The position numbers and the translations under genes were made by a program. The notes beneath the pieces are model-generated. The model saw only the letters and a program-made list of their open reading frames with translations, did not search any database and was not told the DNA's origin. From positions 19,471 through 83,470 of IMG/VR virus record IMGVR_UViG_3300046536_000173: a stretch of 64,000 nucleotides of DNA, one strand, 5' to 3'. Positions 50,336 through 58,542 of the stretch are shown here, piece after piece. The stretch's first letter is position 1. Each line of letters opens with the position of its first letter. The DNA comes from a virus.

Positions 50336-51675
50336 GCCGCCCTCCTCATCTCGACGACGTTCGTCATGTCCGCCTCGACCAGCCCGACCAGCGCCGACGC
50401 GGACGGCGCGCCCGCGAGCACCTGATCCGCCCATGCGCTCGCGAGCTTGCGCCGCTCCGCGATGAACGTCGCTTTGTTGTATCGCGCCTCGACCTCGCCG
50501 AACGCCTTATGCGCGAGCATGACATCGATCACGCGATACGCGCCCGGATCAGCTTCGTTGCACAGTGTCGAGAACGTCGCCCGCCAGCCGTGCACGACAT
50601 GCCGCCCCGCCAGCCCGACGCCCGGAAGCGCCCTTTCCATCACGTCGTTGAGCACCGCCGCCGACATGCTGTCGCGCTTGTTCTGACCCGGAAACACGAA
50701 GTCGGAGACGATGCCCGCCGCCGCCTGGAGATCGCGCGCCGCCCGGAACACGTCCGCCGCCTGGAGCGACAGCGGAATGACATGATCGCGCTTCTGACCG
50801 CGCCGCCCCTTCATCCGCTCGCCGGGGATCTTCCACGTCATGCCCTCCGCGCCGTCGCTGATCTCCGACCACCGCGCGCCGATCCCTTCGAGCTTGCGGA
50901 CAGCCGTCAACGCGATCAGCCGATGCGCGAGCTTCACGAACGGGCCGGCGCTCGACGCCTCGACCGCCGCCAGGACTCGCCGCGCCTCCTCGATCGTCTC
51001 GACGTGCGCCCGACTGACCTCGCGCGCGTCGCCCCTGATCCGCTTCGGCAAATCCTCCGCGATCTTGCGCACTGGATTGACCGCGAGGAGATCGCGCCGC
51101 ACCGCGTAGTCGAACATCAATTGCATGTGCTGGCGGACGTGCACCGCTTGCGCCCGGAGCTTCGCCCGCACGAGCGACAACACGACCGCCTCGACCTCGA
51201 CCGCGCCGACCCGCCCGATCGCCCGATCCCCGATCACCGGATAAACGTGCTTCGTCATCCGCTGCGCGACCATCCGCGCATACGGTGGCGACCAGCCGCG
51301 CGCCTCCTGGGCCGTCTCGATCCACGCCGCCCCGATGACCCGCACCGTCGCCGCGTCGCCGTCACGCCGCACCGCGCGCGCCTCCTGACGGTCCTGGGCC
51401 GGATCGCCCCCGTCGCGCACCGTGCGCGCGATGTCGTCGCGCTTCGTCCGCGCCTCGACGATCCCGAGATCGGGCCAACGCCCGATGATCGTCGCCTGAT
51501 GCTTGCCCGCGACGTGGTAGTGCACCTGCCACGACTTCGCGCCGCCCTTGCCGACCAGCAAGTAAAGCCCGCCGCCGAAGCGGAGCCGCGCCCCCGCCTT
51601 CGCCGTCTTAATGTCCGCGCCCGTCGCCAGCTTACCCGCTTGCCCCGCCGCGCCCTGAGTGGTAGTGGTTGTCAC
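50332..51675 (-). CDS. int: Tyrosine integrase, GTG start
   Basis: This 447-aa homologue of the unit 2 integrase has the full catalytic set: TAVRKLEG (Arg), HGWR (His and Arg), LAHKAFGEVE (His), ARYNKATF (Tyr). An open frame continues upstream but includes the terminator hairpin, so the GTG matching the unit 2 start was chosen. Similar arm-binding and core-binding regions suggest it uses the same att sites. Confidence 0.95.
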   Translation of the reverse strand: MTTTTTQGAAGQAGKLATGADIKTAKAGARLRFGGGLYLLVGKGGAKSWQVHYHVAGKHQATIIGRWPDLGIVEARTKRDDIARTVRDGGDPAQDRQEARAVRRDGDAATVRVIGAAWIETAQEARGWSPPYARMVAQRMTKHVYPVIGDRAIGRVGAVEVEAVVLSLVRAKLRAQAVHVRQHMQLMFDYAVRRDLLAVNPVRKIAEDLPKRIRGDAREVSRAHVETIEEARRVLAAVEASSAGPFVKLAHRLIALTAVRKLEGIGARWSEISDGAEGMTWKIPGERMKGRRGQKRDHVIPLSLQAADVFRAARDLQAAAGIVSDFVFPGQNKRDSMSAAVLNDVMERALPGVGLAGRHVVHGWRATFSTLCNEADPGAYRVIDVMLAHKAFGEVEARYNKATFIAERRKLASAWADQVLAGAPSASALVGLVEADMTNVVEMRRAA

Positions 51676-51706
51676 CTGTGAATTCCTTTTCGTGTTGAAA
51701 AAGCGA

Positions 51707-51735
51707 ACGGGCGCCCCCGCCAGAGGAGCGCCCGT
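51707..51735 (-). terminator. GC-rich hairpin just upstream of int
   Basis: ACGGGCGC (51707-51714) pairs with GCGCCCGT (51728-51735). On the minus strand a CTTTTT run follows, so it is a fair intrinsic terminator between the small gene and int. Confidence 0.65.
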
Positions 51736-51742
51736 TTTGTTG

Positions 51743-51970
51743 TCAGTCTCGCGCCACGCTCCACCGTGCGACGCGCGCCGCGCACTTCGCGCAGATCGGA
51801 ACCGCCCCGAGTGTCGGATGCGCCTCCGTCGTCGTCGCCGCCCCGTCGCACAACAGGAACCATTGGCACCGCGCCGCCGCTTCCGCCGCCGCCTCCAGAT
51901 CGTCCGCGTGAACATCTTGCATCGACATCCCGCCGTGGATCGCGTCCGGTAGCTCCATCCTGATTGCCAT
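51743..51970 (-). CDS. Small zinc-ribbon-like protein, 75 aa
   Basis: The C-terminal half (CQWFLLCDGAATTTEAHPTL, AVPICAKCAARV) is the same four-Cys module as in 10673-10957; the N-terminal half is unrelated. Unlike unit 2, no secreted protein gene follows before int. Confidence 0.6.
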   Translation of the reverse strand: MAIRMELPDAIHGGMSMQDVHADDLEAAAEAAARCQWFLLCDGAATTTEAHPTLGAVPICAKCAARVARWSVARD

Positions 51971-51973
51971 CGA

Positions 51974-52204
51974 TCAGCCCTCCCCTCTGATCTGTTTCGC
52001 GCTCCAGCCCTCGACCTCGCGCCGGAACATGACGAACGCCGTCACCTTCCGCGCCTCCTCGATCGTCGCGCCCGCCCGGAGGATGAATGCCGAGATCGCG
52101 CCGGTCGCGTCCGCGATCGGACCCGTGTATGCAAGCACGTCGTCGAGCGTCGCGAACGCGAGCGCCCCGTTGTCAGTCGCCGCCGTTGCTGTTTTCGTCG
52201 TCAT
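51974..52204 (-). CDS. Hypothetical early protein, 76 aa
   Basis: Shares the start MTTKTATAATDNG with the unit 2 gene at the same place, but the body is different: FATLDDVLAYTGPIADATGA, ARKVTAFVMFRREVEGWSAK. A ribosome site (AAAGGTGA) lies upstream. Function unknown. Confidence 0.6.
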   Translation of the reverse strand: MTTKTATAATDNGALAFATLDDVLAYTGPIADATGAISAFILRAGATIEEARKVTAFVMFRREVEGWSAKQIRGEG

Positions 52205-52494
52205 GTTGGAGTCACCTTTCATGCGGAATTCATGCGATCGAGGATGTCATACCCTGTCACCGCCTTGCATTCCGTGCAAGGCTGGGTGCGCGCATGAGGC
52301 TGAAAATGCAAGAGAATGTCACCGCCAGACATCGCCTGACATGTCACCCCGCAATGTGGTGAACAACGTCGGATGATGGTCTAAGTGGCTGTGGCAGTAG
52401 GGTTTCCGTCGAAGCGCGCGCCCGATCATGCGAGGCATCATGCGAGGCCGCATGGGTGCCCCGTTGGCCTTGCATGGATTGCAACCGCCGCCGC
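52205..52494. promoter_or_regulatory. Conserved intergenic control region, attP-like
   Basis: The counterpart of 11201-11483. Operator-like palindromes at 52264-52280 (CTTGCATTCCGTGCAAG) and 52469-52485. CATGCG hexamers at 52220, 52231, 52427 and 52439, and inverted at 52449. The invariant 39-bp block is at 52370-52408. No gene is seen in these 290 bp. Confidence 0.55.
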
Positions 52495-52716
52495 TTACCA
52501 GCCGGGGTCGGTGGTCCTCACGAGGAGCGACCAGCCCTTGCGCCGATCGTTCCAACGCGCCCGAAAGAACGCCTTCAGATCGCCGCGCATCAACGCCGTC
52601 TCGCGCGCGTCGAGTCCGCGCATCTCCTCGCGCTCGCGCCCCGCCGCGTAAATCAACGCCGGTCCCTCGCCGGAGGGCAGGGGTGTTTGCACCTTGACGA
52701 TCTCGACGCCTGTCAT
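52495..52716 (-). CDS. Hypothetical early protein, 73 aa
   Basis: The second ATG was chosen because GGAGGT lies at proper spacing and it forms ATGA with the previous stop. GPALIYAAGREREEMRGLD, then DLKAFFRARWNDRRKGWSLL. Unit 3 only. Function unknown. Confidence 0.55.
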   Translation of the reverse strand: MTGVEIVKVQTPLPSGEGPALIYAAGREREEMRGLDARETALMRGDLKAFFRARWNDRRKGWSLLVRTTDPGW

Positions 52717-52994
52717 AGCCATACCTCCTCGATCTCGGGCGGGTCGTTCGCGTCGCGCGCCGCCAGCACCAAACCCGGAGGCAGCAACCCGCGCAATTCG
52801 TGCAACGTGTCATGGGTCACGACGAAGCGCGTCGGTCGCAATGCGGGCAAGACGATGTGCATCCGCGCGACCCATGCGCCGGGGTATTCGCGCGTGACCG
52901 GGCGGTAAACGACCCACACGGGGAGCCGCGCCCGCAAGCGCCAATGGAGCCGCGCGAAGTATCCGGGGTCGCCGACGCGGACGGGTTCGATCAT
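52713..52994 (-). CDS. Hypothetical early protein, 93 aa
   Basis: Starts at the ATG of MIEPVRVGDPGYFARLHWRL. Basic and aromatic, with WVVYRPVTREYPGAWVARMH and an acidic end. ATGA overlap on both sides. Unit 3 only. Confidence 0.55.
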   Translation of the reverse strand: MIEPVRVGDPGYFARLHWRLRARLPVWVVYRPVTREYPGAWVARMHIVLPALRPTRFVVTHDTLHELRGLLPPGLVLAARDANDPPEIEEVWL

Positions 52995-53212
52995 CGCCCG
53001 CCCTGCCAACGCATGAACGCGTCGAGCGCTTCCGTCTCGGCCTCCGTGGGCGGTGCGTCATCCTCCATCGCCGCGAACGCCACGAACAGCTTCGCGACAT
53101 CCTCCGCGTCGATGATGCGCCGACCGTCGTCGAGCACGGCGCAACGCAGATCGACGCCGAACACGGGGAACACGCCCGACCATACCGCCTTGGGGATCTG
53201 ATCGTCGCTCAT
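52991..53212 (-). CDS. Early protein, short form of the unit 2 two-part protein, 73 aa
   Basis: IPKAVWSGVFPVFGVDLRCA and VLDDGRRIIDAEDVAKLFVA match the C-terminal half of 11612-11959. The zinc finger is absent here. Function unknown. Confidence 0.65.
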   Translation of the reverse strand: MSDDQIPKAVWSGVFPVFGVDLRCAVLDDGRRIIDAEDVAKLFVAFAAMEDDAPPTEAETEALDAFMRWQGGR

Positions 53213-53427
53213 CCCGCCCATGTGGCGCGAACGCGGCGCCACCCCCACGGCGTCCGAAACACCCCTGGCGGGGCCTTGGGCGCGCTCCTGTTTCCCGCTG
53301 CCGTCAACTTGTCACGCAACCGATGGTGCAGCACGAGACGCAAGGCACGCGCCTTCCCCCTCGGGAACGGCTTCCCGAGTAGCCTCATGCGGCTGAAGTA
53401 ACGCCAGACCCCGGTGTGCTGTTTCAT
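53209..53427 (-). CDS. Basic hypothetical protein, 72 aa
   Basis: Very basic (RMRLLGKPFPRGKARALRLV, LHHRLRDKL), ending in PWGWRRVRATWAG. ATGA overlaps at both ends put it in the operon. Unit 3 only; it lies between two genes that are adjacent in unit 2. Confidence 0.5.
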   Translation of the reverse strand: MKQHTGVWRYFSRMRLLGKPFPRGKARALRLVLHHRLRDKLTAAGNRSAPKAPPGVFRTPWGWRRVRATWAG

Positions 53428-53639
53428 GGCCGACCCCTTCGCTCGCGAACCTCGACGGTCGGCGCCAAGCGCGCGACCTCCTCGATCGACAGCGGCTTGC
53501 GCCATTGGATCGTGACGCGGACATGATGGTCGGGGAAGTCGTCGGCCTCGATCAGCCGCTCCGTCGTGCCGCACATGGACATGATCCGATCGCGGATCGC
53601 CTCGATCTTGCGCACCGTCATCCGGCTCCAACGGAGCAC
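53424..53639 (-). CDS. Hypothetical early protein, 71 aa
   Basis: Homologue of 11956-12183: KIEAIRDRIMSMCGTTERLI, TIQWRKPLSIEEVARLAPTV. The conserved GTG was used; an in-frame TTG upstream would add 13 residues. Function unknown. Confidence 0.55.
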   Translation of the reverse strand: MLRWSRMTVRKIEAIRDRIMSMCGTTERLIEADDFPDHHVRVTIQWRKPLSIEEVARLAPTVEVRERRGRP

Positions 53640-53711
53640 GGGCACTGGCCCCGTCCGCTCCTGATGGCACAAGCTCAAATGCCACAGGGGACGCCCGCCA
53701 GCGTAAACGGC

Positions 53712-53843
53712 TCACTCCTCGCCGATGTTGACCGTGAGGCAAGCCGACACCGTGTCGCCCGCCCGCCAATAATGGCCGGCGACGATCTGGCGCGCCGGAT
53801 CGAACACCGGATGCGACAGCGCGAATTCAATTTGCGATCTCAT
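53712..53843 (-). CDS. Conserved small protein, 43 aa
   Basis: Near-identical to 12262-12393 (IEFALSHPVFDPARQIVAGH). Ribosome site GGAGGAAAG. Function unknown. Confidence 0.65.
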   Translation of the reverse strand: MRSQIEFALSHPVFDPARQIVAGHYWRAGDTVSACLTVNIGEE

Positions 53844-54103
53844 GCTTTCCTCCGCTTGCCCTTGTGAACCTTCCGCCGCCTCCGCGCCTCCTGGGAGGGG
53901 CTACGCGGGCCTGGGCCGTCGAGCGCTGTCGTCGTGCTCCGGTTGGGCACAAGCCAGCCGTGGGCCTCCTCGCAGCGCTGGCACCATGCCCGGTCGGGCT
54001 TGCTCGCCCGGATCAGAATGTCGCCGGGTCCGCGCTCCTCGATCTCGCCCGGAGCGACCGACATCGACTTGCGTCCGCAGTCGTCGCACCGGGGCAGGGT
54101 CAC
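53840..54103 (-). CDS. Zinc-binding small protein, 87 aa
   Basis: GTG start overlapping the previous stop. RCDDCGRKSMSVAPGEIEE, then WCQRCEEAHGWLVPN, with a 10-residue insertion relative to unit 2. Basic C-terminus (EARRRRKVHKGKRRKA) suggests nucleic-acid contact. Confidence 0.65.
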   Translation of the reverse strand: MTLPRCDDCGRKSMSVAPGEIEERGPGDILIRASKPDRAWCQRCEEAHGWLVPNRSTTTALDGPGPRSPSQEARRRRKVHKGKRRKA

Positions 54104-54195
54104 AACACGCGCACCGCCTCGATCGCCAATAGCGCGACGAAGGCCCACACGATCGCGCACAACAGCACGATCCCGATCAGGCGTGGCAACGTCAT
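54100..54195 (-). CDS. Tiny membrane protein, 31 aa
   Basis: One hydrophobic helix (LIGIVLLCAIVWAFVALLAI) ending in EAVRVL. Counterpart of 12826-12915 with a different helix but the same end, so the anchor and tail rather than the exact sequence are kept. Confidence 0.55.
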   Translation of the reverse strand: MTLPRLIGIVLLCAIVWAFVALLAIEAVRVL

Positions 54196-54196
54196 C

Positions 54197-54502
54197 TCAA
54201 TGCGCCCCGTGCGGGCCGGGGGCTTCCTTCAGGATCGACAGCACGAGCCGCCCGAAGCACTCCAGGTCGCCCGCAGCTGGCCCGTGGGTCTGGGTGATCA
54301 TTTGATCCGCGAACCATCGGGCTTCCGGCAGCGTCATCGCCGCCGCCGTGTCGCCGATCCGCATCACGAGATGATGGGCGCCTTGCGCCGCATCCGTGGG
54401 TGTGGCGATCAGCGCTTCGAGCGCGAACACGTCGCCCGCTTCGAGCACCGCGCGCATGATCGCCAGCATCCCGACATGGCCGCGCAACGCGTCAATCCGC
54501 AT
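54197..54502 (-). CDS. Conserved early protein, 101 aa
   Basis: Homologue of 12922-13236: LRGHVGMLAIMRAVLEAGDV, GAHHLVMRIGDTAAAMTLPE, and the invariant PGPHGAH end. Function unknown. Confidence 0.65.
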   Translation of the reverse strand: MRIDALRGHVGMLAIMRAVLEAGDVFALEALIATPTDAAQGAHHLVMRIGDTAAAMTLPEARWFADQMITQTHGPAAGDLECFGRLVLSILKEAPGPHGAH

Positions 54503-54722
54503 CGCTCCGCGCCTCCTCCGTCATCGGGTAGAGCATGTCCGCGACCAGCTTCGCGCCGCGAAGGCCCATGTCGTTGCGCGGAAAGGGTTCATCGCAACAC
54601 GGGCACCGGGAGATCGGAAGCCCTTCGTCGCTGGGCATGATCACGAACCCGTCGATCCCCTCGACGACCGCGAGGCCGTCGCACCGTTTACCGCCGCTCC
54701 AGCGTTCCCGCTCCTCGCTCAT
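54492..54722 (-). CDS. Conserved small protein with CPCC motif, 76 aa
   Basis: Homologue of 13226-13441: KRCDGLAVVEGIDGFVIMPS, RCPCCDEPFPRN. Start at the ATG of MSEERERW, not the longer form. Function unknown. Confidence 0.6.
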   Translation of the reverse strand: MSEERERWSGGKRCDGLAVVEGIDGFVIMPSDEGLPISRCPCCDEPFPRNDMGLRGAKLVADMLYPMTEEARSDAD

Positions 54723-54912
54723 GTTCGCGCGCCCCTTCAAGATGTTTCAACACCGCATCCATCACGTCGATGCGTCGATCCGCCCGTCGCCGGTTCATCC
54801 GCCCCTCGCGACACGCGTTCCCGTAAACGAAGCGCCGTTGCTGGCACTCGCGACGGACCTCCTCGATCATGTCGTCGATCGAGACGGGATAGGGGAGGAG
54901 ATCACCGGACAT
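54688..54912 (-). CDS. Basic helical early protein, 74 aa
   Basis: Homologue of 13410-13634: PVSIDDMIEEVRRECQQRRF, REGRMNRRRADRRIDVMDAV. Overlaps both neighbours. Function unknown. Confidence 0.65.
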   Translation of the reverse strand: MSGDLLPYPVSIDDMIEEVRRECQQRRFVYGNACREGRMNRRRADRRIDVMDAVLKHLEGAREHERGAGTLERR

Positions 54913-55156
54913 CGCGCCCTCGCCGTGGCTTGTGCTCGCGCCGCGCGCGGAGCTTGTCGAGGTATCCCGTGACATCGCTCGCCGACCATCGCGCCGACCG
55001 TCCGATCAGCATGGGCCGGGGGAATTCGCCGACGTGCACGAGCCGCATGAAATGCCGCTTCGAGATGTCGAGGATGCCCGCGATCTGATCCGCGTCGCAG
55101 ACCTTCGGCACCGACACCGTGCCGCCCTCCTCGACCTCGCCGCCCGCCGACATCAC
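54902..55156 (-). CDS. AlpA/excisionase-like helix-turn-helix protein
   Basis: This 84-aa protein contains DADQIAGILDISKRHFMRLV, HVGEFPRPMLIGRSARWSAS and DVTGYLDKLRAR, the classical AlpA/helix-turn-helix 17 pattern. The recognition helix differs from unit 2, while the operon position is the same. Likely excisionase or int regulator. Confidence 0.75.
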   Translation of the reverse strand: MMSAGGEVEEGGTVSVPKVCDADQIAGILDISKRHFMRLVHVGEFPRPMLIGRSARWSASDVTGYLDKLRARREHKPRRGRDVR

Positions 55157-55392
55157 GCCGCCGCCGAAGCCGCGCCTCGCAAGTGCGGCATCATCGGGGG
55201 TTCGTCCGCCTCCGGCTCCGGTGCATCGACCTGGGCGATCACCGGCATGTCGCGCAACCTCGCCTTGACGTAATCGACGACGAACTCGCGCCGATCCTGA
55301 TGCAACGTCGCGATCAGATCGAACACGCGCGAGATCACGAGCAATTCGTGATCATGGGTCAGCTTGCCGCGCGTCGCTGGTTTCGTGCTCAT
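55153..55392 (-). CDS. Conserved early protein, 79 aa
   Basis: Nearly identical to 13899-14144, differing only near the start and in the Glu/Ala stretch. ATGA-coupled to RecT. Function unknown. Confidence 0.65.
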   Translation of the reverse strand: MSTKPATRGKLTHDHELLVISRVFDLIATLHQDRREFVVDYVKARLRDMPVIAQVDAPEPEADEPPMMPHLRGAASAAA

Positions 55393-56642
55393 GTGCTTTT
55401 GCTCCCCTTCAGAATTGCGCGCCGCTCCGCGATCGCTTCGTTCAAGCGATCTTCATCGGGCGGAAAGTCGATCGCGTCGCGCACCTTGGCCCGCCATGCC
55501 GCGTTGGCCGGCAACCCGTCGAGCGCGATCAGGTCCATCGCCCGGACCTCCGCGAGCAAGTCGAGGATCGGATCAGCGGGCCAAGCCTCGCCGCCTGGAG
55601 GATTGCCGCCGTCCGGGTCGAAGCCTGGATCGTCGCCGCCGTCGAAGCCTGGAGAGTCTTGCGGCGGGGGTTGCTCCGCGACCTTGCGCACGCGCTCGCG
55701 CGCCGTGCTGATCATCTTGGTGATCTGATCGCGGATCAGCGTCGGCGCGGACCTCAACGCCTCGACGACGCGCTGGTGACGCTCGATCTCCTCGACCCGC
55801 GCCTCCGTCGTCGCGGCCATGAGAGCCGCCGACAGCTTGCGCAGCCAGACCGTCGCGTTGTCATCGCCCGACAGATCGCCGCCCGCCTGGGTGCCGCCTG
55901 GAGGCCGGGGCGGGGGCGGTTGCTCGACCCGCCGATCGCGCTCCGTCATGCCCGGATCGCCGTGGTCGATCTTGCCCTCGATCGTCACGCCGCCCGTGTC
56001 GGTCTCGCGATCCTCCATCTCCTCGGCGGTGTAGCCTAAGCCCTCCTCGGGGAACGCCGCGCGCAACGTCGCCGCCTTCGTGCACTTGTGCAGCATTTGC
56101 CGGGGCGACTTCAACCAACGGTCGTTGGGAACCTCCGTGCGGAAGCCCGCGCGCGCATAGCATTCGTCGAAAAACAATTGCTCGGTGAACTTGCGGGGCG
56201 CGCCGCCGACGATCCGATACACCGTGACCGCGCACCATTGGGGATACGTCAACGGAACCTCGACCGCGCGCTTGCTGCCGTCGTCGTTGTCGATCGTGCC
56301 ACGAAACACGCGCTCGACATCCGGCCCCCATTGCGGAAGGTCCATCCCGGCCCATGCTCCGGTGCGCGAAGCCGTGATCTCGACTTCATTGATCCCTTGC
56401 ATGACGACCTGAACCTTGCGGCGCAGCTTGGAATTGAACATGGGCACTACGTGAACGGGCTTCTTGAACGGGTCCAGGCGCCGCACGGCACAGTATTCCA
56501 CAACCGCCATGATAATTTCGGGCGTCTCGGCGGATGGATACAAATCACACAATGTCCGCCATGCCGCATCCGTGCCGTTGAATATCGCGGGTTTCAGGCT
56601 GCGCGGCGCGATCGTCATTGCCTGTCGTGCTGCTTGGGCCAT
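55389..56642 (-). CDS. RecT/Bet-family single-strand annealing protein
   Basis: This 417-aa homologue of 14141-15412 has a strongly conserved N-terminal annealing domain (YPSAETPEIIMAVVEYCAVR, QVVMQGINEVEITASRTGAW, RQMLHKCTKAATLRAAFPEE) and a variable Pro/Gly linker. It is separated from gp157 by an HNH gene. Confidence 0.85.
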   Translation of the reverse strand: MAQAARQAMTIAPRSLKPAIFNGTDAAWRTLCDLYPSAETPEIIMAVVEYCAVRRLDPFKKPVHVVPMFNSKLRRKVQVVMQGINEVEITASRTGAWAGMDLPQWGPDVERVFRGTIDNDDGSKRAVEVPLTYPQWCAVTVYRIVGGAPRKFTEQLFFDECYARAGFRTEVPNDRWLKSPRQMLHKCTKAATLRAAFPEEGLGYTAEEMEDRETDTGGVTIEGKIDHGDPGMTERDRRVEQPPPPRPPGGTQAGGDLSGDDNATVWLRKLSAALMAATTEARVEEIERHQRVVEALRSAPTLIRDQITKMISTARERVRKVAEQPPPQDSPGFDGGDDPGFDPDGGNPPGGEAWPADPILDLLAEVRAMDLIALDGLPANAAWRAKVRDAIDFPPDEDRLNEAIAERRAILKGSKST

Positions 56643-57118
56643 TATCGGTTGTCCCTCTTTTTCCGCGTTTGGCGCCGGGTTGCTTCACGCGCGCAAGTCC
56701 GACAGATGCGAGCCCAATACTCGCCGCCGGTCTTGCGTTGATTGAACCACAGGCGCGTATTTTGTTCGTCGAAGGGATGACCGTGCTTGCAATGCGTCCG
56801 CGTTGAAGCGCGATAAATCCTATCCTTTGCCGCCGCGTCGCGAATGTTGTCGGCCTGAGTGCCGACGAACAGGTGATCGACGTTCACACACAACGGCACG
56901 TCGCAGCGGTGGCAAACGCTCGCACCCGCAGGGATCGCGCCGTTCGCCGCTTCCCAAGCCGCGCGATATGCAAAAACGTTTCTCCTGTCGCTGACGAACA
57001 CCGGACGATAATTGGGCTTCGCTCCTCGACGGGCGGTGTTGCTGATCGTCCCAAGCCACAGGTGGCAACCGCTGTTCGGCTCGCCGATCCACAGATCATC
57101 GAAGCTCGCCGCGCTCAC
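56642..57118 (-). CDS. HNH homing endonuclease between gp157 and recT
   Basis: This 158-aa protein has GEPNSGCHLWLGTISN, VCHRCDVPLCVNVDHLFVGT and DNIRDA as the HNH core, then a second Cys/His segment (HCKHGHPFDEQNTR, ICRTCAREATRR). It overlaps gp157 by ATGA and its TAA overlaps the recT ATG by one base, so the insertion keeps translational coupling. In unit 2 the two flanking genes are adjacent. Confidence 0.85.
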   Translation of the reverse strand: MSAASFDDLWIGEPNSGCHLWLGTISNTARRGAKPNYRPVFVSDRRNVFAYRAAWEAANGAIPAGASVCHRCDVPLCVNVDHLFVGTQADNIRDAAAKDRIYRASTRTHCKHGHPFDEQNTRLWFNQRKTGGEYWARICRTCAREATRRQTRKKRDNR

Positions 57119-57657
57119 AGCTTGCGAATCCTCAACACTGGTGATGGGTTACTTAGAACCGCACCGGGGATGACCTCGCCTTGCTCCAGATCGTCGATCA
57201 GCGGGGTTTTCATCAGGATGCGCTCGGTGCGGAAATACTTGTCGGGCACTAGCTGTTCATCGGTGAGCACGAGCGACGCGCGCCCCGCCGCCATGCTCGC
57301 GCCGCCCCATTTCGCGCGCCGCGACTTCGTTTCGGTCGCGTTCATTAAATCCTCGATCACCTTGCGCACCGTCTCCGCGCGCGCCCGATACCTGTCGCGC
57401 CGCGCGATGATCTCGCGCCGCAGATCGTCCGCCTCGACCTCGCGCCGCTCGATCCACACGAGCGCGTCGATCGAGCGATCGAGGAGCACGTCGGGGTGCG
57501 GCATCTCCGCGTCCGCCAGAGCCGCCCGGATCACCTCCTCATCTTCGGTGATCGACGGGTCGAGGGCATACATCTCGCGCAATTGCTGCCACGCGGACAC
57601 GACCCGCTCCAACTGACCCGCCGAAGGAACCCGTGGTGCAATGTTGCTGTCCGACAT
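57115..57657 (-). CDS. Siphovirus Gp157 family protein
   Basis: This 180-aa protein is almost identical to 15415-15957, with the coiled coil and VLTDEQLVPDKYFRTERILM. The last 35 residues vary slightly. First gene of the leftward operon behind PL. Confidence 0.8.
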   Translation of the reverse strand: MSDSNIAPRVPSAGQLERVVSAWQQLREMYALDPSITEDEEVIRAALADAEMPHPDVLLDRSIDALVWIERREVEADDLRREIIARRDRYRARAETVRKVIEDLMNATETKSRRAKWGGASMAAGRASLVLTDEQLVPDKYFRTERILMKTPLIDDLEQGEVIPGAVLSNPSPVLRIRKL

Positions 57658-57690
57658 GTGCCGACGCTCCTCGCTGATCTCGGTGCGAGG

Positions 57691-57721
57691 AGGTTAGGCC
57701 GAACCTTGCATGACGTGCAAG
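57691..57721 (-). promoter_or_regulatory. Leftward early promoter PL with operator
   Basis: Minus-strand TTGCAC (57720-57715) and TAACCT (57696-57691) with an 18-bp spacer; operator CTTGCATGACGTGCAAG at 57705-57721. The operator half-sites are the same as in unit 2 and only the central bases differ. Confidence 0.75.
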
Positions 57722-57816
57722 CCCTGGGATGCACGGAGCGGACAGCGCCGCGCGGAAACCATCGTCAGGCGAGCGCGTTACTTAGGGTTGCACGGGTTAA
57801 TCGCGTCGGCTAAGCG

Positions 57817-58368
57817 TCAAGATCGTTTGCGGCGGTTCGGCCCCCTCGGACGGGACACCGACGACGCGGAATCATCACGAACAACTCCAGGAGGGCCGTG
57901 TGATTTTTTCGTCGATCGTGCAGACTTTGCATTTGCAGCACGCGGGTTGGCTTCTGGTCGGAACGTGCCGCTTTCCCGTTCCGCATCCAAAAGCGCTTGA
58001 TTGGCTCGCGCGAAAAGTTCGCTTTGACGTTGCCAGTAATCCGCCACGTCCAATAATTCGGGGTTCCCCGCCTTCAACGCGCGATACAACCATTGCTCCA
58101 GATGCTCCGATAAAACGCCCTCAATCAGGTAATTCGGGTCGACCTGGAAAAGCAACGAAACCCTAAGCAGATCGACGAACTTGGGCAGATGATCGCCCTT
58201 TTCCCATCGCCCATACATCGCCGGACTGACCCATAGTCGCTTGGCCCATCGCGCCTTGCTGTGATGCTCCGCGCCGAACTTGTCCGCGTATGCCTTGCGC
58301 AGCAATCGCAATCGCTCGCCGAAGCCCTTCATCAAGAGCTTGTCGCCGCTCGCCTGTCGCTCTGGCAT
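57817..58368 (-). CDS. Phage repressor (XRE-type HTH), intact
   Basis: This 183-aa protein has an N-terminal GFGERLRLLRKAYADKFG, the helix-turn-helix (KARWAKRLWVSPAMYGRWEK), LPKFVDLLRVSLLFQVDPNY, and a central WLYRALKAGNPELLDVADYW. The C-terminus is basic and disordered, without a LexA-type protease domain, so RecA-dependent self-cleavage is unlikely. An in-frame ATG ten codons upstream (58398) is possible but has no ATG equivalent in unit 2. It should bind the CTTGCA-N5-TGCAAG operators. Confidence 0.8.
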   Translation of the reverse strand: MPERQASGDKLLMKGFGERLRLLRKAYADKFGAEHHSKARWAKRLWVSPAMYGRWEKGDHLPKFVDLLRVSLLFQVDPNYLIEGVLSEHLEQWLYRALKAGNPELLDVADYWQRQSELFARANQALLDAERESGTFRPEANPRAANAKSARSTKKSHGPPGVVRDDSASSVSRPRGPNRRKRS

Positions 58369-58506
58369 TGCATAAACCTCAAAGGCTTGGTCACGCATTA
58401 TCGCCCCGCTTTCTACGCGGGGACGACGCCGTATCATGTGCACTAACCCGCCCGCGTATCAATAGGCTTTATCCTACAACCGCCGATCGCGACTGACCTG
58501 GGCGGG

Positions 58507-58537
58507 CTTGCACGTCATGCAAGTCCGGGCCTAGTGT
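58507..58537 (+). promoter_or_regulatory. Rightward early promoter PR with operator, leaderless
   Basis: TTGCAC (58508-58513), 18 bp, TAGTGT (58532-58537); operator CTTGCACGTCATGCAAG at 58507-58523. The cro ATG starts at 58543, 6 nt after the -10 box, with no ribosome site. Confidence 0.75.
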
Positions 58538-58542
58538 GCGGC

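Noticed and set aside
50332-51915. Longer integrase start at 51915
   Set aside because: The extra 80 codons would include the terminator hairpin and the end of another gene; the GTG at 51675 matches the unit 2 start.
53209-53769. 186-aa continuous minus-strand protein
   Set aside because: Only the last 72 codons after the ATG at 53427 are kept; upstream it overlaps two conserved genes in other frames.
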